Positions 1-9,900 of a stretch of 20,361 nucleotides of DNA are shown piece after piece; the first letter of the stretch is position 1; every line of letters starts with the position of its first letter. Source of the DNA: Pelargonium cotyledonis. Taxonomy: Eukaryota > Streptophyta > Magnoliopsida > Geraniales > Geraniaceae. Location: positions 1-20,361 of the forward strand of contig JAYMTA010001368.1 of NCBI GenBank assembly GCA_036897625.1. The letters run 5' to 3'. The position numbers were made by a program, and so were the translations under genes. The notes under the pieces are model-generated. The model saw only the letters and a list, made by a program, of their open reading frames with translations, was not told the origin of the DNA and ran no database searches.

Positions 1-180
1 AAAATATTTTTTATTGCCACGTCAGCACTATTTAACGGAATATGTTAAAAAGTTGACGGTAGGGACCATGACGGAACAAAATTTTCATTTTTGGACTACC
101 ACGGAACAACTTAAAGTTCAGAAACTATCTGTGAACAAATTGAATAGTTTAGGGAATACTGAGGATGTTTTTCCGTTATT
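1..180. repeat. Decayed interspersed repeat in SPT2 intron
   Basis: The first 180 bases of the intron read like a dispersed plant repeat rather than unique intron. They contain the phrases 'tgccacgtcagcac', 'agggaccatgacggaac' and 'gaatactgaggatg', which I recall from repeats scattered through many plant genomes. The left end is outside the window, and I see no coding potential, terminal repeat or target-site duplication. The family is left open. Confidence 0.35.
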
Positions 181-665
181 TTTTTAATAAATTTCCGAGG
201 CAACTTTAGTTTGACTTGCGAATTGCCTAGCAAATATTAAATACTTTTAATATTCGTTTCATTTTGCGGGGCAAGGCCTAGCAGAAGTTATGCCTCGCAA
301 AAAAAGTTTCTTTTTGCTAGACTTGCCAAGCAAAGTGCCTCGCAAATTTTGAGCGGGAATTGAAAATATATCTTTCCTGGATGATGGAATGATATTTTGC
401 TCTCTTTTCCATTCATATTTTAGTAAAAAAAAATTAACACACCTGTTCAGGATTAAATAATGACTTCTGTTACTTATTGAACCTTTTTTCCCCTCTGTTA
501 TTTATGAAAACTCTCATATTTTAGTGATCCATGTGGTTTGTGTACTGACATTTGATAACTAAATCTTGAGCTGAGCTTATCTGTTTGGAAATATTTGAAT
601 ACTCTTTAATCTGTTTGAGATATATGCCATTTTATTTATCTTGATAAAATCATTTGCCAATGCAG
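181..665 (+). other. Rest of the SPT2 intron
   Basis: AT-rich intron sequence ending at the acceptor 'ccaatgcag' (AG at 664-665). Between about 217 and 350 it holds a cluster of short related words (GCCTAGCA, GCCTCGCAAA, GCCAAGCAAA and the inverse TTTGCGGGGC). No gene, RNA or complete element is seen. Confidence 0.5.
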
Positions 666-3116
666 AATAAAAAGAGCTCTACTTCTGCTACTGCAGGACC
701 AAAGGCTAGAGTTCATAAACCGGTGCCCAGAGTCACAAATGAGGTATTATTAATAGAAATTTGGTCTGGAGTATCTTTGAAAAAGGTTTCATATGTATCT
801 TAATATTTTTTATTTTATTTTTTATTCTCATAGATGCGGCTAAAAGTGAAAGCTCAAAAACTTAAAGATACAAGGGACTATTCCTTCCTTTTATCCGACA
901 ATGCAGAACCTTCAGCTCCTGCAAAGGAATCTTCGGCTCGAAGTTGGCCCACTTCCAGATCTGGTGTGTTACTGCTTCCTATAATTGGTCAATTGATTAG
1001 AGGCATACTATTTTCATTGAGGAAACTTATACAGGTCTTTTGCTGATATTGAAGAAGCTCAATCTACTCAAGTACCATCTAAGAGTAGACTGACATCGGG
1101 TGATGGTAGAAGGCATATGAATGGTGATTATGAACAAAGGAGACCAATGAATGGTAACTTGCATCCTAGAGTTGGCCCCAGCAAGTTAACTTCTGCTAGT
1201 AGACCTAATTCAGCATTATCGGATCCTAGAAAACAGCTCGGTAGCAGGAATGGGATTGGTCCTGGTAGGCCTTCGGGGCCAAAAGCTATGCCTTCAAAGA
1301 TGCCTGTTGCAGGCTTGGAAAACAAGGGGTCTGCACCTGGTTCGAAGAATTCTTTGCCTGCCTTACACAAACAACCCTCATCGAAGTTACAGTCATCTGT
1401 TCCGAAACAGCCACAGCACCAGGAACAGAGGAAACCGCAACAGCATCTTGAACAGAGAAAGCAACTGCAACACCTGGAACAGAGAAAGCAGCCGCAGCAC
1501 CTGGAACAGAGAAGGCAACCACAGCACCAGGAGCAGAGAAGGCAACCACAGCACCTGGAACAGAGAAGGCAACCACAGCACATGGAACAGAGAAGGCAAC
1601 CGCAGCACCTGGAACAGAGAAGGCAACCTCAGCATCTGGAACAGAGAAGGCAACCTCAGCACCTGGAACAGAGAAGGCAACCTCAGCACCTGGAACAGAG
1701 AAAACAACCGCAACACCTGGAACAAAGAAAACAACCGCAACACCTGGAGCAGAGGAAGGAAAGACAAGATATTAATAGGACCAAAGTGATGCCAAAACAG
1801 CCCGCAGCTTCATCAAGGCCTCAGGTTTGAGTCCCTCTACGTCTCTAGATATATACAATTATACATACACTGCTTGCAACCATTACTATTCTTTTCTGAT
1901 GATTATCTATCTGACCCTTAAACAGATAAAGAAGCCACTGAAGCCAAACCCATCACGTCCTATTCAAGATCAGCGCCCTAAGAAAAAGCCTTTTAAACGT
2001 TTCTTTGATGATGATGATGGCGAAGATGGAGATGCAATTGCTATGATCAGAAATATGTTCGGGTAACGCTCCTTATTTTGATTTGAATATAGAATAGCTT
2101 TTGCAAATTAATTAGAAGCTTAGAACCTTATAACCTCAACCATCCATTTTTGCCTAATACGATCGGTGGAAGACATAAATTTCTACTCTTTCCTGGAAGA
2201 TAGAAAGTGAATCCTTTACAGTGGGTTCAGTGGTCTGAGAAAATGTAAATGGGTGTTTCGAGATGATTTATTTGCAGTGCTCAATTCATCTCTCATATAG
2301 TTAATATAGGTCATTGGTTGCCGCAATTTCATTCACTCGTAATTGTGAGCAAAGTAGATTACTGTTTTGATAGCTGAGTTTTGCTTGACCCAACATCGGC
2401 AAACTGTTTGTACTCAGATTGGGCTCTAGAGGCATTACTTATATCCTCTCAATCACTATAGCTATCTATTTCTCAATATTTTCTGTAAAAGTTATCATTA
2501 TGCTGACAAGGTGACAATGTCTGTTCATATACAATATTTTAGATCCTAATCTAGTCCATTTTGTTATCGAATTTATTTGGTGCAACTGTGCAAGTATTTA
2601 ACATTTTTTATTTATCAATATACTGAAATTTTGCAGGTATAACCCAAATAAGTTTGCTGGTCGTGATGAGGATGATAGTGACATGGAGGCAAACTTTGAC
2701 GATATCTTGAAAGAGGAGAAGAGAAGGTTAGTATGGTTCACTCTATTCGTAAATGATAACGATTAAAGAGAATTTGACTTCTATCCGTGCTGAGATGTTT
2801 CAGTATATGCATCCTCTTGAATTTTGCCCCAATGAAGTTGACTTTCTTGATTTCTATTTTAACATGCCTTTTACCTATGGCTTTATTTCTTACAAAGTAG
2901 ATGATTTCTTGATATCTATTTCTTTAGATTCATGTTTGTGACTTACCATTTTCTACTATATTCTGTGCGATGTCTGAGATGATGTGGACTCTTGTTTTCA
3001 GTGCGAAAATTGCGAGAAAGGAGGATGAGGAGCAAGCTCGCTTGATAGAGCTAGAGGAGGAGGAGGAGCGGCGGCAGAGGGTTCTAAGAAAGAAGCGAAA
3101 GCTTGGTCAGCGATGA
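666..3116 (+). CDS. SPT2 chromatin protein, 3' part (5' exons outside window)
   Basis: Encodes the last 447 residues of an SPT2-family protein, a nuclear histone H3-H4 chaperone family linked to transcription through chromatin. Exons: 666-743, 834-967, 1035-1824, 1926-2062, 2637-2726, 3002-3116 (TGA 3114-3116). All junctions keep frame. Window residues 1-80 contain the stretch around KVKAQKLKDTRDYSFLLSD. A basic, Gln-rich low-complexity middle with a 9-residue tandem array follows. The C-terminal SPT2 domain starts near KKKPFKRFFDDDD and includes AIAMIRNMFGYNPNKF, DEDDSDMEANFDDI and a charged helix ending RKKRKLGQR. This C-terminus matches plant SPT2 proteins as I remember them. The second intron is uncertain: 968-1034 (67 bp) or 964-1021 (58 bp) both keep frame, and I preferred the better acceptor. 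The ATG at 834 is internal, because an in-frame exon precedes it. The family call is firm; the N-terminus is not visible. Confidence 0.9.
1408..1758 (+). repeat. 27-bp coding minisatellite, 13 units, in SPT2
   Basis: Thirteen perfectly phased 27-bp units encode QPQHLEQRR or QPQHLEQRK with small changes (HQEQRK, HMEQRR, LQHLEQRK, PQQHLEQRK). The array covers 351 bp with no length variation. Units 6-10 are the most uniform and the outer units the most diverged, the usual picture of expansion from the middle. Because the unit is a multiple of three and lacks stops in most readings, it also creates long shadow ORFs in other frames (antisense at 1128-1583 and 1393-1767). The peptide is Gln-, His-, Glu- and Arg-rich and probably helical or disordered. 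Confidence 0.95.
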
Positions 3117-3299
3117 ACTTAGAGAGTCGAGTTTTAATTGGTGGTTTGATTTAGCTGCATTTTCAGGTTTAATTCAACATTTCCTCTCATTTGTGCTCTA
3201 CCAATTTTGTTGACTTGTTATTATTCAATTGTAGAAAGAAAGTATTTTCCAATTCTAATGTATTATTTTTATGTTGCCAAATTATTGTGTGGGTTTAAC
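3117..3299 (+). other. SPT2 3' UTR and near downstream flank
   Basis: T-rich sequence directly after the SPT2 stop, expected to hold the 3' UTR and poly(A) site. No canonical AATAAA stands out, which is usual for plants. The repeat copies begin at about 3300. Confidence 0.4.
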
Positions 3300-3876
3300 A
3301 TCGATCGATGGGCAAAAATGCGCATTCGTGTGGATCAATGGCCGAAAATTGATCTTTTTGTTGTATCTTAATTTCTTCTTTTTGTGCTTTTTGAACATCG
3401 ATTCGAGTTTATGGCAAAAATGTGAATACGTGTGGATCCTGCTATTCTTTTGGTACATTGTATTGATCAATGGCTGAAAATTGCTTTGAATTAACATTGT
3501 ATTATCTTTATCTTAGTGTTGTATCATAGTTTCATTGCCTTTTCGTGTTTTCGATACTGAGTTTATGGGCAAAAATGCGAATTCACGATGATCTTGCCAT
3601 TTTATAACAAAAAATTGATTGATACAAGTTTATATGCGAAAATATGAATTCATGTGGATCTTACTATATTTTTAGGTACATTGTAATAGTTTTATCCAAG
3701 TGTTAAAACACACATTTGTGTTTGCATACTAGTTTATATGCGAAAATATGAATTCGTATGGATCTTTTTGTGTTATATACTTTGATTGATTCGAGTTTGT
3801 GGGCTAAAATGTGCATTTGCATTGATCTTACCATTTTTCTCGGGTCATTGTGTTGATTGATCAAGGGCTGAAAATA
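3300..3876. repeat. Degenerate tandem/interspersed repeat, about 6 copies
   Basis: A phrase close to 'gagtttatgggcaaaaatg' followed by 'cgaattcgtgtggatctt', often ending in 'tgatcaatggctgaaaat', recurs near 3301-3351, 3399-3482, 3554-3618, 3621-3690, 3727-3780 and 3786-3875. Spacing runs from about 70 to 150 bp. Copies are alike enough to align by eye but differ at many positions, so the array is old. It has no coding potential and no link to a known family that I recognise. Confidence 0.75.
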
Positions 3877-4553
3877 CATTATTATCTACTAGTTTCAAAA
3901 ATAATTTATTTTTTGATAAATTTAAATTTTATGTTAGACCACTCATCATAAAGAATTGATGGCAAGTATATTTAAAAGCTCAAAGACTAATTTAGATTAA
4001 AAGAAAGTTTAGCGGCCAAATTAGATTCATACACAAAAATATATTCATCGAAGTTTTCATCTTTTTTTTTCTCCTTCAAAAAAGACGTTGCACACAAAAG
4101 AAAATTGTTGAAGGTTATTGGCCAGCATTAACTATTTGACACGTTAGATTGACATGTTGCGTCTTTTTTACTTCCGTACATTGTCACGTCGACATCTACT
4201 GACACAAATATTGAACATTTTTAGTCATCTTTTTAGTGCAACACTTTTAATCGGATAGTTATACAAAATTAAAGTGTATTTATCACACAAAAAGTTGACA
4301 AAATAAGTCTATTGATACATTTGGTAAAAATTCATTAATGTAAAAACGTGTCAAAAGTAAATCAAAATTTAGAAACGAGCAAACAGTTTAGATTTAGACA
4401 CGACGACGACACTGATGATTATATCGACTAGTAAGATATTATGAACAGTTTTTGAAATTGTCAACAAATTTAAAATCGTGGACCAATTTTGACACTAGAG
4501 TATACAAATTCGGATTATTTTATAAAATTTAAATTCTAAATTTGTAGTCACCC
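3877..4553. other. Intergenic AT-rich DNA, nothing recognised
   Basis: About 680 bp between the repeat array and the protease promoter. It is AT-rich, with short oligo-A and oligo-T runs and no convincing ORF, RNA gene or element boundary. It presumably includes distal promoter sequence of the protease gene. Confidence 0.5.
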
Positions 4554-4599
4554 ATCAATTTCCACGTCACTTCTTAAAAAAAATCAATTTCCACGTCAC
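4554..4599 (+). promoter_or_regulatory. 17-bp direct repeat with ACGTCA core
   Basis: The word atcaatttccacgtcac occurs exactly twice, at 4554-4570 and 4583-4599, a 29-bp period. Each contains CCACGTCA, i.e. TGACGTGG on the other strand, an ACGT-core site of the type bound by plant bZIP factors (TGA or GBF/ABF classes). The pair lies 11-56 bp upstream of the TATA box of the protease gene. Two equal copies this close to a TATA box suggest a functional promoter module, though binding is inferred only. Confidence 0.6.
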
Positions 4600-4609
4600 A
4601 ATTTCCTAT

Positions 4610-4618
4610 TATATATAT
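4610..4618 (+). promoter_or_regulatory. TATA box of aspartic protease gene
   Basis: TATATATAT lies 97-105 bp upstream of the start codon at 4715. Transcription would then begin near 4640-4650 and give a 5' leader of about 70 nt. The leader has no upstream ATG, and the start sits in a strong context (GACCATGGC). Confidence 0.6.
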
Positions 4619-4714
4619 AGTCCTACGAAAAAAGTCACTGAAATAAAAATCATTACTCTCGAAACCACCACTCTCCGACCAAGCCGTGGACTTGACGCGT
4701 TGAAGACGAAGACC

Positions 4715-6886
4715 ATGGCTCCGATCAGAGCCTCACTCAGCTTCGCTCTCGCTCTCTCGCTCTCTCTCCTCCTCTCCTCCGCCATCGCCGCCGTCGCCTC
4801 CAGCTCCGGCGTCATCAACGTCAAGTCCAAGTACGCCGGCCTCGTCCGCTCTCTTGCTGATTTCAAAGCTCACGACGACAAGCGCCAGCTCCGGATTCTC
4901 GCCGGCGTCGATCTCCCCCTGGGAGGCACCGGCCGTCCCGATGTCATCGGGTTCGTCTTCGTCCTCTTCTTCCTTCACTTTCATTGACTCTCTCTCAGAG
5001 TCTCGTTTCCTTTGGTTTTTGCATGTGTGTGTTACTGTGTGTTTGGTTGTGCCCTAGAAGTTCTTGATGGCTTGTTTTTGTGTGTGTTCAGGCTTTACTA
5101 TGCGAGAATTGGAATCGGAACGCCTCCGAGGGACTATTATGTGCAGGTGGATACAGGGAGTGATCTGATGTGGGTGAATTGCATTCAGTGCACTGAGTGC
5201 CCTAGAAGAAGCTCGCTCGGGGTAGGCATTTGTGTTCGTTGTTATGAATCATGTGATCATATGTTGCTTACATTCTTATCAGTTCATTCAAATTTGGTCA
5301 AATTTTGATTTTGGATGAAATCTTTAATGGAGGTTCACTAGTTCATATGATGTTTGAAGTATATCACATTGAAGATAAGTATAGTCTTGTGAGAAAGATT
5401 CATATACTGGTTGCTTAAGCTTTTAGGTTAGTGTTGTCAAAGTTGGTTCAATATATGCTATTTTTCATAGACACAAGTATAAGATAAGGGAAACTACACG
5501 ACACGCAATATTTGAAAAATCATGGACATGACACGGACAATATAATTGATGTTGATTAATATTTGCTATATTAGTGCATATAAGTTACATAAAGTCTTGC
5601 ACATCAATGTGTTTTAGAGTGTCAAACATGTTCAATCAATTATTTTAAGAAAGAATGGGGATACGTAAGGTATCGGGCATCTGTCCACTTAAAACATTAT
5701 TAAAAATTTGGGTCTCATGTAAAATCAAGTCTCGTACATGTATCCGGAGAGTTTCCGAGCGTCCCAAGCATTGGAGATTCTGTAAGAGGACCTAAGAGGG
5801 AAAGCACAACCCTAACAAACTCATTCTTAAAATGGGAAAGTGGACGCCCATTTTGAGACGGGGGAGTATAAATTTTACTGGCTACTTCTAATCTAATTTT
5901 GGCATTTTATCCTTAGAAGTTTAGGGAAGTATAATGTATTTGACTTCTCACATACTTGTCCTAGAACAAGCAATCACTTGACTTCTTAACTTTGCGACAT
6001 AGCTTCTCTAGTTTTGGAGTCTAGGAGCACATGACACTTATTGGTTGCACCTTTTGGAGCTTAGGAATGAGAATATTATAATAGGCATCTAAATAAACAA
6101 TACCTCTGCCTGAATGTAGTTTTAGTTAATTGTGAAAGAGCTGCACAATTATTACAAACATCTGTTTCTAAAACCTTATTGTTGACAGATTTTCTCTACT
6201 ATTATAAATCTACCCAGTTTCCTTGCCGACTAATCCCCTCCATCTGATCTATCCCTTTATTCTAACAGATACAGCTTACGCTATACAATATAAAGGATTC
6301 ACAAACTGGGAAATTGGTTTCTTGTGATGAAGAATTTTGTTCAGAGATAAATGGTGGCGGTCCTTTAACTGGATGCACAGCTAATATGTCTTGCCCTTAC
6401 CTTGAGATATATGGAGACGGGAGCTCCACTTCAGGATACTTTGTGAAGGATGTTGTAGAATATGATAGAGTGTCTGGAGACCTGCAAACTACATCTGCAA
6501 ATGGAAGCGTTATATTTGGGTGAATTAATGCACATTATACATAATATACATGCATATGATTTTTTCTGTGAAGAACCTGAATATTTTCCGCTATAATTGA
6601 ATGTTGTAAAATTTGAGGAAAAGATTACTTAGGAAATTAGTTTTTCTTATTAGAATGACCATTCATTTTACATTCCCTTACTTCTTCCAAGATTGAAACA
6701 CAGTAATTGTGTTCATATGTAAGGGTGCGTAATAATTTTCTGAGTGCACTAATGAGATGGAATTTGTATTTGGCAGTTAAGAAGGTTATTCCCAAAGCCG
6801 ATATCCTAATTTTCTCATTAAAATACTTTTATTGATGGCACTGCTTCAGAATTCTCCAGTGTTTGAAAACTGAGAATTGCTTCAAG

Positions 6887-6933
<47 letters not shown>

Positions 6934-9900
6934 TATAGTGATCTTGATGTTTTTCACATAGGTGTGGTGCTAGACAATCAGGAGATCTGGGTTCATCTAA
7001 TGAGGAAGCCCTTGACGGGATACTTGGTTTTGGAAAGTCAAATTCCTCAATGATTTCACAGCTAGCTTTGTCTGGAAAAGTGAAAAAGAAATTCGCACAT
7101 TGCTTAGATGGTACAAATGGAGGTGGCATCTTTGCCATTGGAAATGTAGTCCAACCAAAGGTTAACACAACTCCATTGGTACCCAACCAGTATGTGATTT
7201 CCTGGTGCACATTTAATTTATTTTCTATTTTCTCACTGTCTTTGTTATTGGTTTCTGTAATAAGTTTATTGTCTTCTCAGCTTAAAAGATCTAGTGTTTA
7301 TCTTTATCAAATTATAACATCTGAAACTTTGGTCTTGGTGGAAGAAATGTACTATGTGGTTCTTGCTGATGTGTGATAGTTTCCCTAAATCTAAATTAAT
7401 GAATGAAATATTTTTGTCCAACTAAGATAGTATCATAAAACCAGTGAGATTCTGAATTCATCTTGTTATTTTTTTCTCTCTTTATTTCTTGTTTCACCTG
7501 GAAGCTATTCAAAAGATTAATATGCCATCATTTACGTACAAGGGTTTGCTAAAGGAGTAAAGGGTCGTAAAGTATTGACTATGCATGCAGATCGTTACAT
7601 TTCCACAGTTCAAAGCTACTGCTACTTAAGTTATATATTCATTCACTATATGTTGACTATGATTATTATACTTAAAAGGATGTAATAGTTTAATGCCTAC
7701 AGGGGTCCATTATACATGGGCCTGGCTTGTAGATGAACGAAATTTGTTGTATATCAGTGTTGATTTTTTATAGAGTGCCCTATTATATATCTTCTAGTTT
7801 TCTTGTACAACACTTCAAATAGCTCTTCCTGTCACGTTTATCTTTATTTTAGCATTGTATATTTGTATTTTAACTAATATCTTATTGTAAATTTTGCAGG
7901 CCACATTACAATGTGAACATGACAGCTGTTCAAGTTGGCAATACTTTTCTGAATCTCCCAACAGATGTATTTGACGTAGGAGATAGAAAAGGGACAATCA
8001 TAGACAGTGGTACAACCTTGGCTTATCTTCCTGAAGTGGTCTATGAGCCACTAGTAAGTCAGGTATGTGATTTATCAAAGTTCTATTTTATATTATTTAT
8101 AATTTTTTGGAAATTATCCATATGAATTGATGCTTACTTGTTTTAATATCATTTGCTAGATAATCTCTCATCAGCCAGGTTTAAAAATTCAGACTATTCG
8201 CGATGAGTATACATGCTTTCGGTACTCTGGAAGGTATGGGTGCAATTGTGCAAATTTTATTGTCATATTTCACTTGTGTTACCTTAAATGGTTGAAACTA
8301 GGAACACTGTTTCCATGTCGAACTTTGACAATTGCCTCTCTAGCCTTTAGGTATCACTATCAGTCTCGGATTTAATTAATTAATTTTTTTGTTCCTCGTG
8401 TTGGTTTATGAGTAAAAAAGTTCTCAACTTGACTATCACCCGGCCAAAGGGTCTGTAGGTGTGGTTAAAAGTTAACTAATGTGATGTCGAAATGTCGTGA
8501 ACACTGAATGATTCATTACTCTAAGTTATTTCTGCAAGCCTGCTATGGACTGTGCCATGTTCGACCCTCAAGGTACTAAGTTCTAACTAGACCTACAAAT
8601 ATACCGGGATAGGTCCACAACTTGCCAAATGAAAATAAGAACCCATGACATTAATTTTGGGCGACCTAGTGGATGAGGCTCCCACCATTGTGGGGGTTGA
8701 GGTTCCACAACTTGCCACATGAAAATAAGAACCCATGACATATGGGGTGGCCTAGTGCATGAGGCTCTAACCATTGTGGTTTGTGGGGGCTAAGATTCAT
8801 TTGTGTATGCAAACGCCCCACCACTTTGGCAGAGAGATTGTTTACTCTCGTACTCTCGAGCTCAAGATCGCAAGTCAACAACCTTAATGTTGCTTCAATG
8901 CTCACCTTCTTTGAACCCATGACATTAAAATCCCCAAAATGTTGGCCCACCTGGATAGGCGAAATTACCCTATTTACTTCAAATTAAATAAAACCATGAA
9001 TTAGAGAATAACTCATCACTATTGACAACTACGACTATTCTATTATCTTACGCAACTCGTTGTTCCTTCACTGAATGGACTCACCAAAATAGTACTCCCT
9101 CCGTCCCAAAATAAGTGTCCTCCTTTCTATTTTGAGAAAAATTAAGGAGAAGTTGGTTAGTGTGGTATGTATACTATTGTATCCTCACGATCATGTGTTG
9201 AGAGATCCTAACTAACTTTTTATAAGAATATTATTGACAATTCATGCATAACTAATTTACTAGAAAAGGAAACAAGACATTCATTTTGGGACAAAAATGA
9301 AAGAGAAACAGGACACTCATTATGGGACGGAGGGAGTAATTTGCAAGATTCTGTTGTTGAGTTCTTAACTATAACTCAGAAAGATAAAATATGTCCAATT
9401 GGTTTATGATAAACTGTAGTATAATGTTTCACTTAGCCTATGATGTATAATCACACTCCTAAATATGTTACCAGTACACAGTTTAACATTTATATAATTC
9501 TTTTTTGTGTTCTTCTGCAGACTAGATGATGGATTTCCAAATGTCACTTTTCATTTTCAGAACTCACTTCTCTTAAAAGTTCACCCACATGAGTATTTAT
9601 TCCCTTCTGTAAGTATGCTTAGCCGCTGTCAGTTGTTTCAGTTGCTTTACACTCAAAACAATATCATATATTATTGCTCATTGATATGCTTTACTTCCTT
9701 TAATCCTTTTCCTGTGCTGCGTATATCATTTCTTGGTATATGCCATTAAACTAATCTACTAATTTGATCTCTGCAGGAGGGACTTTGGTGCATTGGCTGG
9801 CAAAATAGTGGCATGCAGTCAAGGGATAGAATGAACATGACCCTTTTTGGAGGTAATACACTAGAATTTTACTTGTCAATGGACCTGAACGGTTATGATT

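Noticed and set aside
1-180. Retrotransposon LTR
   Set aside because: No second copy, primer-binding site, polypurine tract or coding part is visible, so I only call it a dispersed repeat.
834-1046. ATG-started ORF at 834 as a separate small gene
   Set aside because: It is an internal SPT2 exon read on into the next intron. The preceding exon (666-743) joins it in frame and the downstream part is intronic.
1128-1583. Cys-rich antisense ORF over the SPT2 repeat, and a Leu-rich one at 1393-1767
   Set aside because: They are by-products of the 27-bp stop-free repeat read in other frames. They lie opposite a well-supported exon and match no family I know.
4700-4714. Protease start upstream at 4700
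   Set aside because: That codon is TTG. The ATG at 4715 has a strong context and directly begins the signal peptide.
6818-7210. Antisense ORF with a Glu-Arg run
   Set aside because: The Glu-Arg run is the (CT)n microsatellite on the other strand, and the rest lies opposite protease exon 4.
8583-8950. Minus-strand ORFs in protease intron 6 with Trp-rich repeats
   Set aside because: They arise from the duplicated SINE-like segment. The repeated amino acids mirror the DNA repeat and there is no start or splice support.
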